22,013 nucleotides of DNA from Rhodobacterales bacterium UBA7416 (lineage in GTDB: Bacteria > Pseudomonadota > Alphaproteobacteria > Rhodobacterales > Rhodobacteraceae): assembly GCA_002469545.1 (NCBI GenBank), contig DKMK01000058.1, positions 5,434 through 27,446 on the forward strand, written 5' to 3'. Under the pieces are notes generated by a model that was not told the DNA's origin, searched no databases, and saw only the letters and a program-made list of their open reading frames with translations. The translations under genes were made by a program, and so were the position numbers. This document shows positions 1 to 7,626 of this stretch, piece after piece. The number at the start of each line of letters is the position of its first letter. The stretch's first letter is position 1.

Positions 1-776
1 TACGCAATTTCTTCGGGGCAACCCATTTGCATGCCTTGGCGTTTTTCCAAAGTACGCACAAAGTTACCAGCATCAAGCAAACTGCCATGTGTGCCGGTAT
101 CCAACCAAGCAAATCCGCGGCCCATCTTTTTCAAAGATAGGCTGTCGTCATCCAAATAGCTTTCCAGCAAGGAAGTTATCTCCAGCTCACCCCGGGCGGA
201 TGGCTTAACAGCTTTTGCACGTGCAGGTGCCGTTTCATCAACAAAATACAGCCCAGTCACTGCGTAATTCGATGCCGGAACTTCTGGCTTTTCAATGATG
301 GATTTGACGGTTCCATTATCGTCAAAATCAACAACACCATAGCGTTCTGGATCAGCCACATGATATCCAAATACACTGGCACCAGAACTGGTTTCATCTG
401 CATCTTGTAGCAATTCGCGCAAACCGTGACCAAAGAAAATATTATCGCCCAAGACCATCGCAGATGGCGCGCCAACCAAAAACTCTTCGGCCAAAATAAA
501 TGCCTGTGCCAATCCATCAGGAGACGGTTGGGTAATATACGTAAGCTCAACATTCCACTGCGATCCATCACCCAACAGACGCTTGAACTGTTCTTGATCT
601 TCAGGTGTCGTAATGACAGCGATTTCGCGGATGTTTGCCAACATCAAAACGCTCAACGGATAATACACCATTGGCTTGTCATAGATTGGCAGCAATTGCT
701 TGGATATACCCATCGTAATTGGATAAAGTCGCGTACCAGAACCGCCAGCCAATAAAATACCTTTGCGTTTTTTCAT
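1..776 (-). CDS. rfbA: Glucose-1-phosphate thymidylyltransferase, C-terminus cut by window edge
   Basis: Makes dTDP-glucose from glucose-1-phosphate and dTTP, the first step of dTDP-L-rhamnose synthesis for surface polysaccharide, in the cytoplasm. The minus-strand frame is open from the ATG at 776-774 to the left edge without a stop, giving 258 codons; the family is about 290 residues, so roughly the last 30 lie outside. The N-terminus begins MKKRKGILLAGGSGTRL, the nucleotidyltransferase signature, followed by a PITMGISKQLLPIYDKPM block that carries the catalytic-region lysine. Further on are VLGDNIFFGHG (metal and sugar binding) and, near the end, GRGFAWLDTGTH, all typical of RmlA. It lies 4 bp after the rfbD stop, and an AGGA at the end of rfbD can serve as ribosome binding site. 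It is the last visible gene of the rml operon. Identity is secure from motifs and context. Confidence 0.95.
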   Translation of the reverse strand, partial: MKKRKGILLAGGSGTRLYPITMGISKQLLPIYDKPMVYYPLSVLMLANIREIAVITTPEDQEQFKRLLGDGSQWNVELTYITQPSPDGLAQAFILAEEFLVGAPSAMVLGDNIFFGHGLRELLQDADETSSGASVFGYHVADPERYGVVDFDDNGTVKSIIEKPEVPASNYAVTGLYFVDETAPARAKAVKPSARGELEITSLLESYLDDDSLSLKKMGRGFAWLDTGTHGSLLDAGNFVRTLEKRQGMQMGCPEEIA

Positions 777-780
777 GGGT

Positions 781-1629
781 CTAATCCTGTTTTAATGTGG
801 CCAAGACACGAGACAGCGACAACCGCCAATCCGGTCGTTGAATACCGTAATCAGTTTCAAGCGAAGTGCAATCCATGCGAGAGTTTAATGGACGAACCGC
901 AGGGGTGGGATACTCACTGCTGGGGATGCCGGTGATATCCACGGTCAGATTAGCTTGTGTAAAAATTTCATCGGCGAAATCAGCCCAGCTACAATTAGGG
1001 CCACCTGCGAAATGATAAATACCTGTGGCGCCTTTGCCTGCAATGAATTTTTCAGCAATGGTCAGTAATGCATCGGCAATGTCACCTGCCTCCGTCGGGC
1101 CGCCAATTTGATCGTTGACGATGCTAAGTGCGTCGCGATCCGCGCCAAGACGTAGCATGGTTTTAACAAAATTATTACCGTGCGCAGAATACACCCAAGA
1201 GGTTCGCAAAACTACATGGGGTCCACCAGCGGCGATAACGCCATGCTCGCCAATCAATTTGGAACGACCATAGGCACTTAATGGCCCCGTTTCATCATCC
1301 GGATGCCAAGGCGCTGTTCCGCCGCCTTCAAAAACGTAATCGGTCGAAATGTGTAAAAATGGAATGTTACGCGCAGCGGCAACAATGGCGATTTGGGCAA
1401 CGGTGGTTCCATTGACGCTGGTTGCCGTTGCCTCTTCTTCTTCGGCCTTGTCGACTGCGGTATATGCAACCGCATTAATAATGACGTCCGCGTCGGTGTC
1501 TTCCACGATTTTGATAATGGCCTCTGGATCAGCAAAATCCGCATCTTCACGCCGAAGCGTAACAACATTTGCGCGTGCAGCCAGCTCAGTCGCAACTTGA
1601 CCGGTTTTTCCAAAAACAAGGATTTTCAT
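781..1629 (-). CDS. rfbD: dTDP-4-dehydrorhamnose reductase
   Basis: Last step of dTDP-L-rhamnose synthesis: NAD(P)H-dependent reduction of dTDP-4-keto-L-rhamnose. The protein has 282 residues, normal for RmlD, and is an extended short-chain dehydrogenase. Visible features are the N-terminal Rossmann motif GKTGQVA (residues 7-13), STDYVF (95-100) and the catalytic Tyr120-x3-Lys124 in SAYGRSK. The frame can be extended upstream to 1707, but the extra 26 residues would lie inside rfbB and precede the Rossmann strand. I therefore chose the ATG at 1629, which overlaps the rfbB stop by one base (TGATG) and suggests translational coupling. Order in the operon is rfbC-rfbB-rfbD-rfbA. Confidence 0.95.
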   Translation of the reverse strand: MKILVFGKTGQVATELAARANVVTLRREDADFADPEAIIKIVEDTDADVIINAVAYTAVDKAEEEEATATSVNGTTVAQIAIVAAARNIPFLHISTDYVFEGGGTAPWHPDDETGPLSAYGRSKLIGEHGVIAAGGPHVVLRTSWVYSAHGNNFVKTMLRLGADRDALSIVNDQIGGPTEAGDIADALLTIAEKFIAGKGATGIYHFAGGPNCSWADFADEIFTQANLTVDITGIPSSEYPTPAVRPLNSRMDCTSLETDYGIQRPDWRLSLSRVLATLKQD

Positions 1630-2666
1630 CAGGTTTTCCCTAAACGCGTTCCAACGCCATCGCGGTTTTGCAATGCGCGCCACCAGTCCTCGTTCACTAA
1701 ATACCATTCAACAGTTTTACGCAGACCTTGTTCCAAGGTCACAGATGGCCGCCAGTTTAATTCGTTACGAATACGCGTCGGATCAATTGCATAGCGTTGA
1801 TCATGTCCAGGACGGTCAGCCACAAACGTAATCAAATCCGCATATGGCTTATCTGCTGGGCGTAAATCATCCAGCAGATCGCAGATCATATTGACCAGCT
1901 CTAAATTCGTGGCTTCGTTTTCGCCACCAATATTATAGGTACGGCCAAGTTCGCCCTTGGCGACAACATTTAATAACGCATCAGCATGATCTTCGACATA
2001 TAACCAATCGCGTACATTATCGCCCCTGCCATAAATCGGGATGGCTTCGCTTGCCAATGCCTTGATAATGACAACAGGAACTAACTTTTCGGGAAAATGA
2101 AACGGGCCATAATTGTTGGAACAATTTGTAACAACAACGGGCAAACCGTATGTTTCATGCCATGCACGAACCAAATGATCTGACGATGCCTTGGATGCCG
2201 AATACGGCGAGTTTGGATCATACGGCGTATCTTCTGTAAACAGGCCCGTCGGGCCAAGTGAGCCATAAACCTCGTCTGTTGAAATGTGGTGAAAACGGAA
2301 CGTATCTGGACGGCCAATACCGTCCCAATATGCACGCGCCGCTTCTAACATTTCATATGTGCCGATAATGTTTGTGTGCATGAATGCGGACGGCCCGTCG
2401 ATTGAACGATCAACATGGCTTTCTGCAGCTAAATGCATAATGGCGTCTGGTTGATGCTTTTCGAAACAAGCCGCCAATGCAGCACCGTCACAGATATCAA
2501 TTTTCTCAAACACGTAATTTGGGCTGTCGCACACACTGTCTAGGTTTTCCAAACATGCTGCATATGTCAGTTTGTCCAAATTAACCACGCTATGGCCATC
2601 AGAAATTGCTTGGCGAATAACCGCAGACCCAATAAATCCAGCGCCGCCTGTTACGATGATTTTCAT
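1629..2666 (-). CDS. rfbB: dTDP-glucose 4,6-dehydratase
   Basis: Converts dTDP-glucose to dTDP-4-keto-6-deoxyglucose with tightly bound NAD+, the second step of the dTDP-rhamnose pathway. The 345-residue protein has the usual length. It starts with MKIIVTGGAGFIGS (glycine-rich NAD motif, residues 7-13) and carries Thr130-Asp131-Glu132 in STDEVYG, the catalytic Asp/Glu pair of the dehydratase. The Tyr155-x3-Lys159 of the extended SDR family is in PYSASKA, and NNYGPFHFPEKLVP (184-197) contributes to the substrate pocket. The ATG at 2666 lies 3 bp after the rfbC stop, with AAGGATA at the end of rfbC as likely ribosome binding site. The stop overlaps the rfbD start by one base. Confidence 0.96.
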   Translation of the reverse strand: MKIIVTGGAGFIGSAVIRQAISDGHSVVNLDKLTYAACLENLDSVCDSPNYVFEKIDICDGAALAACFEKHQPDAIMHLAAESHVDRSIDGPSAFMHTNIIGTYEMLEAARAYWDGIGRPDTFRFHHISTDEVYGSLGPTGLFTEDTPYDPNSPYSASKASSDHLVRAWHETYGLPVVVTNCSNNYGPFHFPEKLVPVVIIKALASEAIPIYGRGDNVRDWLYVEDHADALLNVVAKGELGRTYNIGGENEATNLELVNMICDLLDDLRPADKPYADLITFVADRPGHDQRYAIDPTRIRNELNWRPSVTLEQGLRKTVEWYLVNEDWWRALQNRDGVGTRLGKT

Positions 2667-2669
2667 AGG

Positions 2670-3233
2670 TTATCCTTGAAAAATGAAAGGACTGTCAAAG
2701 TCAGCAAAAGCAGGCGCGATCTTATCTTTATCCGACAGAACCGCCTGCGTTGTATCCATACCCCAATCAATTGCTAAATCAGGATCATCAAACTTAATAC
2801 CACCATCACAATCCGGAGCATAGAAATCAGTGCATTTATATAAAACCTCTGTGTCAGGTTCTAGCGTTACAAAGCCATGCAAAAAGCCGACAGGAACTAA
2901 CAATTGCACACCATTTTCAGCAGACAACATTTGCGAAACCCATTTGCCATATGTTGGCGAGCCTTTGCGAATATCAACGGCAACGTCTGTTACGCTACCC
3001 TTGATGACGCGAACCAATTTATCTTGTGCTGACGGTGGTGATTGAAAATGTAAGCCACGCACGGTGCCGGTCGGTCCAGAAAAAGAATGGTTGTCCTGAA
3101 CGAACCGCAAACCGTTTGTCTCCGCGTCCATTTTGTTTTGATTCCAGGATTCAGTGAACCAACCGCGATCATCCGCGAAACGAGGAGGCGTGATAATTAA
3201 TACACCGGAAATATCAGTTTGAGTGGAATACAT
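2670..3233 (-). CDS. rfbC: dTDP-4-dehydrorhamnose 3,5-epimerase
   Basis: Cupin-fold epimerase that inverts C3 and C5 of dTDP-4-keto-6-deoxyglucose, the third step to dTDP-L-rhamnose. At 187 residues it has the family length. Landmarks are FADDRGWFTESW (residues 19-30), VQDNHSFS (45-52), TVRGLHFQ (57-64) with the catalytic base His62, VAVDIRKGSPTYGKW (84-98), VGFLHGFVTL (115-124) and Tyr132 in LYKCTDFYAP, the usual catalytic acid. It is the first gene of the rfbCBDA operon. A 76-bp gap separates it from the enolase-superfamily gene upstream on the same strand, so it may use its own promoter or readthrough. The ribosome binding site is weak (AGAG about 8 nt before ATG). Confidence 0.96.
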   Translation of the reverse strand: MYSTQTDISGVLIITPPRFADDRGWFTESWNQNKMDAETNGLRFVQDNHSFSGPTGTVRGLHFQSPPSAQDKLVRVIKGSVTDVAVDIRKGSPTYGKWVSQMLSAENGVQLLVPVGFLHGFVTLEPDTEVLYKCTDFYAPDCDGGIKFDDPDLAIDWGMDTTQAVLSDKDKIAPAFADFDSPFIFQG

Positions 3234-3257
3234 TTTATGTCTCTATTTTACATTTGG

Positions 3258-3285
3258 TATTTAACATCAATCTGGCGTCATTCAA
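3258..3285 (-). promoter_or_regulatory. Candidate promoter for the rfbCBDA operon
   Basis: In the 76-bp gap between the enolase-superfamily gene and rfbC, the minus strand reads TTGAAT (3285-3280), a 16-bp spacer, then TAAATA (3263-3258), about 25 bp before the rfbC ATG. This resembles a sigma-70 promoter. It was found by eye; the gap is AT-rich, so chance matches are easy. Confidence 0.35.
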
Positions 3286-3309
3286 GCAGTCATACAAAAA
3301 CAGTGAACG

Positions 3310-4539
3310 TCAGTCAGCGGCACCACCGCGAAATGCGTTTCCTTTTGCATAGTCGCATGGCCGTTCCTGCATTTCCAAATGCAGGCCATTACCATCATAA
3401 GGGTTTGCGCGCGCCAACTCTTCGTCGAATTCAATCCCCAAACCAGGTGCCGTAGGTGCGTGAACAAAGCCATCTTCCCACGTTATCGAATGCTTGATCA
3501 AATCGCCAGCAAATCCACCGCCAGTTAAAATCGTTTCTGCCATTAAAATATTGGGAATATTAACTGCCAATTGTATATTGGCGGCCCATTCAACAGGGCC
3601 CGCATACAAATGTGGCGCCATTTGTGCGTTATAAACCTCTGCCATTGCGGCGATTTTCTTGGTTTCCAAAATTCCACCGGACCGACCTAATGCAGGTTGC
3701 AAAATGGTTGCCGCCCCTTCTCGCAAAACGGGTGCAAATTCCGCTTTGGTGGTCAGACGTTCACCTGTGGCAATGGGAATCCGTACAGATGCGGCGACTT
3801 TAGCCATCGATCCGATATTATCTGGTGGCACTGGCTCTTCGTACCAAAGGGGATCATATGGTTCCAATGCGCGGCCCAAACGGATCGCGCCGGCGGTGGT
3901 GAACTGTCCATGCGTTCCAAATAACAGGTCTGCTTTATTTCCTACGGCATCACGGATAGCGGCGCACATGCGCACCGACAGATCAATATCCGTCATCGCG
4001 GGCATATGCCCGCCGCGTAATGTATAGGGGCCAGCGGGATCAAATTTGACGGCTGTGAATCCCAAATCAACCATTGCGCGGGCGCTCTCGGCTTGCATGT
4101 CTGGCGATGTCCAAAAGGCATCAATATCGTGATGTTCCAGCGGATATAAATATGTATACGACCGAACACGCTCATTCATCATGCCACCCAACATGGCATA
4201 AACTGGGCGCTCATTTGCCTTACCGACAATATCCCAACAGGCGATTTCCAAACCCGAAAACGCACCCATTACTGACAAATCAGGGCGTTGGGTAAACCCA
4301 GAAGAATAAGCACGGCGAAACATCATTTCGATGTTCTCTGGATTTTCATTCAACATATGGCGTTCGAACACATCTTTGATCACGGGGATCATTGCATGTG
4401 GGCCAATTGATGCGGCGTAGACTTCACCGTAACCGATGATTCCATTGTCGGTCGTAAGTTTGACAAAAATGAAATACCGCCCACCCCAACCTGGGGGTGG
4501 ATTACCAACGACGAAAATCTCTAAATCTTTAAGTTTCAT
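3310..4539 (-). CDS. Mandelate racemase/muconate lactonizing (enolase) superfamily protein, dehydratase-like
   Basis: Likely a divalent-metal enzyme that abstracts a proton alpha to a carboxylate, as in sugar-acid dehydratases such as galactonate dehydratase; the substrate cannot be named. The 409-residue protein has an N-terminal capping domain (about 1-125) and a TIM-barrel part with Lys165 in TAVKFDP, Glu234/Glu235 in YEEPVPP, Glu260 in ATGERL and His310 in MAPHLYAGP. The latter three blocks match metal ligands two and three and the barrel histidine of the galactonate dehydratase-like group. The usual first metal Asp (DFHG in DgoD) aligns with Gly208 in FGTHGQ, keeping His210. The start is 41 bp after the DUF3726-like gene, with a poor ribosome binding site. 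It closes the run of five same-strand genes that begins at 8621. Family call secure, function open. Confidence 0.85.
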   Translation of the reverse strand: MKLKDLEIFVVGNPPPGWGGRYFIFVKLTTDNGIIGYGEVYAASIGPHAMIPVIKDVFERHMLNENPENIEMMFRRAYSSGFTQRPDLSVMGAFSGLEIACWDIVGKANERPVYAMLGGMMNERVRSYTYLYPLEHHDIDAFWTSPDMQAESARAMVDLGFTAVKFDPAGPYTLRGGHMPAMTDIDLSVRMCAAIRDAVGNKADLLFGTHGQFTTAGAIRLGRALEPYDPLWYEEPVPPDNIGSMAKVAASVRIPIATGERLTTKAEFAPVLREGAATILQPALGRSGGILETKKIAAMAEVYNAQMAPHLYAGPVEWAANIQLAVNIPNILMAETILTGGGFAGDLIKHSITWEDGFVHAPTAPGLGIEFDEELARANPYDGNGLHLEMQERPCDYAKGNAFRGGAAD

Positions 4540-4580
4540 TCAACCACTGAACCATTGTTTCAACAGAAAAACAATTGGCT

Positions 4581-4994
4581 TTATCCAGCGCCGCGCAGCC
4601 GTGATTCTTCACTGTCCGGAACATAAGTGCGTTGCGCAAAATCTTTGATCAATTGCGGTGCGTCGTGGGGAAAACTGCTTGTGCCCTTGGTAACAGACCC
4701 GCACAAGGCTTGCATTATCTGCAAACCCACAACATCAGTTACCTCTGAAACTTTACCAGAATCAGCCAGATAAGTACCAAATGTCAGGCCACAAATCGGC
4801 GTGTCTGTGATGGAAAGCGGATGCGATTTCCCATCCGCATTTTGCAAAATTGGCACAAGTGCCGCAAACCCATCATGCCCAGATACAAACAGCGCAACAG
4901 TGGCCGTTGCCGCCTCTTCCGCCATTCCCCACGAAAAACCTGCACCACGTGTGGCCTTTTTGGCATAAGAAAATATTTCAGAACGCGTCAGCAT
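4581..4994 (-). CDS. DUF3726-like small protein
   Basis: Function unknown. The 137-residue product starts MLTRSEIFSYAKKATRGAGF and continues WGMAEEAA, which I recognise from memory as the N-terminal signature of DUF3726 proteins common in Rhodobacterales. The end, RTYVPDSEESRLRGAG, also fits that family. It seems shorter than the members I recall (near 200 residues), so the middle may be reduced. No signal peptide or membrane segment is visible. The frame extends upstream to 5066, but those 24 residues would lie within the preceding gene. The ATG at 4994 overlaps the preceding stop by 7 bp (ATGCTGA), which fits translational coupling with the 552-residue unknown protein and suggests the two act together. 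The family name is a recollection and has not been checked against a profile. Confidence 0.7.
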   Translation of the reverse strand: MLTRSEIFSYAKKATRGAGFSWGMAEEAATATVALFVSGHDGFAALVPILQNADGKSHPLSITDTPICGLTFGTYLADSGKVSEVTDVVGLQIMQALCGSVTKGTSSFPHDAPQLIKDFAQRTYVPDSEESRLRGAG

Positions 4995-6646
4995 GGCAAT
5001 ACTCCATAAGACCAGTTGTCTTGATCCGTCAATTCGTGTGGGAAGGGCGCATTTTTGAACATGCAAATACGGACCCAGCGATCTGATCGTGGGTCAAACT
5101 TGGTGGCCCCGAAAAACGATAACTTACAACGCAACATGTCGATTGGCAGGATTTTGGATTCCAGCAAATTGTCACGAATTTCACTATATGGAAATTTTTG
5201 ATTCAATTGAACGCGTCGGACAATGTGCCTGTGTTTAGGATGTGTAAGTAAATAATCGGCCAGCGGCTGATCGACAGGCAAGGCCGCGTGCAGTGCTGCA
5301 ACGTCGCGCGCGATTGACAAGGGTTGTTCAAGATCAGCACCCTCTTCTTCGGCGCGCTCACCTAAACGCGGTTCCAGTTTCGCTTCTGAAACATACCAAA
5401 ACCGCGCCTGCTCTTTTGGATCACTGTAATCAACTTCTAAGGCCCAATCATAAGACTGTTCAATCTGAGCCTTTAAATCGCTTGTGCTGACTGAACCATC
5501 CAGCTTGAAATGCGCAGATTCGTCGATGAACATACAATTCGACAAATCGTCAACCAATTCAGGGTACGGCTCCAACATTGCAGAAACGATCTGTTCTTGA
5601 ACATCTTCACACGCGTTTTCCGCAACCCAGTTATACAAAGCGTCCCAAGGTTGATCTTCGCCGCGTATATCATTGAATTTATTCAATACATCTGCCATGC
5701 CTGCGCACAGATCAACGACCTTGGGCTTTTGGATGTCATGTTGACTATTCCAATTTTCAGCATTGCGAAGACAAAGCTGTAGATGCCCTAACATTTCATC
5801 AAAAATGACATCAGGAACATTGCGTACCGCACGTACGCGCGCCAATGCCGTTTCACGCGCCAAAATCCATGCGCTTAATAATGCGGGGTGATGTACCAAA
5901 AATGGCGCCATGCCCAAGCCAGTGGAATTCCCAATACCCATGCAACGGCGCAGTTCTGGTTCCAAAGGAACAGCAGTATCACCGCCGCGAACCTTGGCCA
6001 TATACTCTACTAAATCCATAACAAAATTTCGGATCAAATAGACAGTCAACATTTCGACCTGAAATGGGTTACACAATGCTTCGCGATCAGAAATATCACA
6101 ACGATCGGCCGCACCAAATTTGCCTGATCCATAAACAGCCGTGGTACGCATCAAATAGCCCACAGCATGAAGCTGCTCTTCGTCGGGTTGCTCACCGCGC
6201 GATAGACAATCAACAACATACTCCCATAACCGTACGGAACGATTTGCACGTGACAGGGTCAGTTCTTTGGTTGAAATACGACCAGCCTCTTGCAATGGCA
6301 CATTCGCGCGCAGGCGTTCGATATCTGCCGCAGTGGGAATGCCATCGTGCAATGTGAATGTTGTATCCCATGCTTCGGCGATAACGCGATCGGATCGCTG
6401 ATCCGCAGGGATATCATGGGCAAATGCGACCAGTGAATATGTATTATCCGGACCGTGAACAGTATAAACTGCATGACCAACGCCTGTTTCATCTACGTGC
6501 CAATCAGGTGTATCAAAGCGCCATTGTTCAGCAACCAACCTGCGCAACAATACCCGCATAAAACTGATACGTGATTGATGAAAGCTGCCTAACCGTGACA
6601 GCTTCATCACCACTGATGGCGGGCGCAATGCGACTTGCGCGATCAT
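4988..6646 (-). CDS. Conserved-looking protein of unknown function, 552 residues
   Basis: I do not recognise a named family. The protein is soluble in appearance, with no signal peptide and no clear membrane segment. Features that can be seen are a Trp/His-rich N-terminal stretch (DWHVDETGVGHAVYTVHGPD, residues 48-67), a block TAVYGSGKFGAADR (169-182), a glycine-rich loop GIGNSTGLGMAPFLVHHP (237-254), a long mostly helical acidic middle (260-440), and a C-terminal LSFFGATKFDPRSDRWVRI (509-527). The loop and the C-terminal block have the look of conserved functional motifs. The start ATG at 6646 overlaps the stop of the M19-like gene by 4 bp (ATGA), and its own stop overlaps the DUF3726-like start by 7 bp, so it is firmly embedded in the operon. 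It may be an enzyme or an enzyme partner, but that is inference from context only. Confidence 0.75.
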   Translation of the reverse strand: MIAQVALRPPSVVMKLSRLGSFHQSRISFMRVLLRRLVAEQWRFDTPDWHVDETGVGHAVYTVHGPDNTYSLVAFAHDIPADQRSDRVIAEAWDTTFTLHDGIPTAADIERLRANVPLQEAGRISTKELTLSRANRSVRLWEYVVDCLSRGEQPDEEQLHAVGYLMRTTAVYGSGKFGAADRCDISDREALCNPFQVEMLTVYLIRNFVMDLVEYMAKVRGGDTAVPLEPELRRCMGIGNSTGLGMAPFLVHHPALLSAWILARETALARVRAVRNVPDVIFDEMLGHLQLCLRNAENWNSQHDIQKPKVVDLCAGMADVLNKFNDIRGEDQPWDALYNWVAENACEDVQEQIVSAMLEPYPELVDDLSNCMFIDESAHFKLDGSVSTSDLKAQIEQSYDWALEVDYSDPKEQARFWYVSEAKLEPRLGERAEEEGADLEQPLSIARDVAALHAALPVDQPLADYLLTHPKHRHIVRRVQLNQKFPYSEIRDNLLESKILPIDMLRCKLSFFGATKFDPRSDRWVRICMFKNAPFPHELTDQDNWSYGVLPC

Positions 6647-7626
6647 GAGGCCGGACCAAAATTGGTGTCATAAAAGCGTAACCAATTGCCGCCCATAACT
6701 TTGTTGATGTCAATTTCTGACATTCCTATGCCTTGTAACCCTTTGGATATATCATTAAAATCGCGATTGTCTTCGTACCATGACGGCATTGGCGGGAAAC
6801 CAGCGTTCGATGCCGATCCTTCACCATAATCAATTCCTTTGGTCCAACGACCGACACGCATCCATTCTACGATGCTGTCTGGCTGATCTTGGCATAAATC
6901 TGTTCCAATACCGATGTTATCAACACCCATGACATCCGCCGCATCGGCAATCATGTGACAAAAACTGTCCAACGTGCAGGCTGGCCCATCTTTCAGATGA
7001 TGTGGGTAAATTGAAAAACCCAACATGCCGCCGCTTTCGCCCAGCGCACGCATCACAGTATCGGATTTGTTGCGCAATGCTGCGTGCCACCTGTGTGGGT
7101 TGGCATGTGTGATGGCGATGGGACGCGTTGAATGTTCGATTGCATCCAATGTGGATGTTTCACCCGAATGGCTCATGTCGACAACCAATCCAACACGGTT
7201 CATTTCGGCAACCACTTCGCGACCCATACGAGTAAGCCCCGCGTCATAGGCTTCGTAACACCCCGTCGCCAACAATGATTGGTTGTTATACGTCAGTTGC
7301 ATAAACCGCGCGCCCAGTTGGTGCAGAATTTGAACCAAACCAATATCGTCTTCGATTGGCGATGGGTTTTGGAATCCAAAAAAGATCGCTGTGCGCCCTG
7401 TTTCACGCGCTAAACGAACGTCCGCGCCTGTTAGCCCTTGAAAAATCAAATCTGGAAACTGTTCGAACCACCGGTTCCACTGCTCCATATTCAAAATGGT
7501 CTCGCGAAAAGTTTCGTGATAAGCAATCGTCACATGTACGGCGTCCAAACCACCTTCGCGCATTTCGCGAAAAATCTTTTCAGACCAATTGGCGTACTGC
7601 AAATTATCTATGCGATAGTCGTTCAT
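6643..7626 (-). CDS. Peptidase M19 (renal/membrane dipeptidase)-like protein with altered metal site
   Basis: TIM-barrel amidohydrolase-type protein of the M19 family; classical members hydrolyse dipeptides with two zinc ions. The 327 residues include DMSHSG with His153, ITHANPH with His174, and IGTDL with Asp243, matching the beta-metal histidines and the catalytic Asp of the family. The alpha-metal ligands seem missing: the N-terminal His-x-Asp is replaced by the segment around Asp7-Asn8-Leu9-Gln10 (RIDNLQYANW), and the bridging Glu aligns with Gln86 in FFGFQNPSP. No signal peptide or lipobox is present, so it is cytoplasmic despite the usual name membrane dipeptidase. Start and stop both overlap neighbours by 4 bp (ATGA). 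It may act on a non-peptide amide or lactone, or not be a hydrolase at all. Family call good, activity uncertain. Confidence 0.85.
   Translation of the reverse strand: MNDYRIDNLQYANWSEKIFREMREGGLDAVHVTIAYHETFRETILNMEQWNRWFEQFPDLIFQGLTGADVRLARETGRTAIFFGFQNPSPIEDDIGLVQILHQLGARFMQLTYNNQSLLATGCYEAYDAGLTRMGREVVAEMNRVGLVVDMSHSGETSTLDAIEHSTRPIAITHANPHRWHAALRNKSDTVMRALGESGGMLGFSIYPHHLKDGPACTLDSFCHMIADAADVMGVDNIGIGTDLCQDQPDSIVEWMRVGRWTKGIDYGEGSASNAGFPPMPSWYEDNRDFNDISKGLQGIGMSEIDINKVMGGNWLRFYDTNFGPAS

Noticed and set aside
426..755. 109-codon plus-strand frame opposite rfbA
   Set aside because: rfbA is clear on the other strand with all family motifs; this frame has no protein-like features.
1630..1707. 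N-terminal extension of rfbD
   Set aside because: It lies inside rfbB; the ATG at 1629 gives the canonical N-terminus and a one-base stop/start overlap.
3234..3309. Terminator after the enolase-superfamily gene
   Set aside because: A T-run follows the stop (CTGTTTTTG on the minus strand), but no stable stem precedes it.
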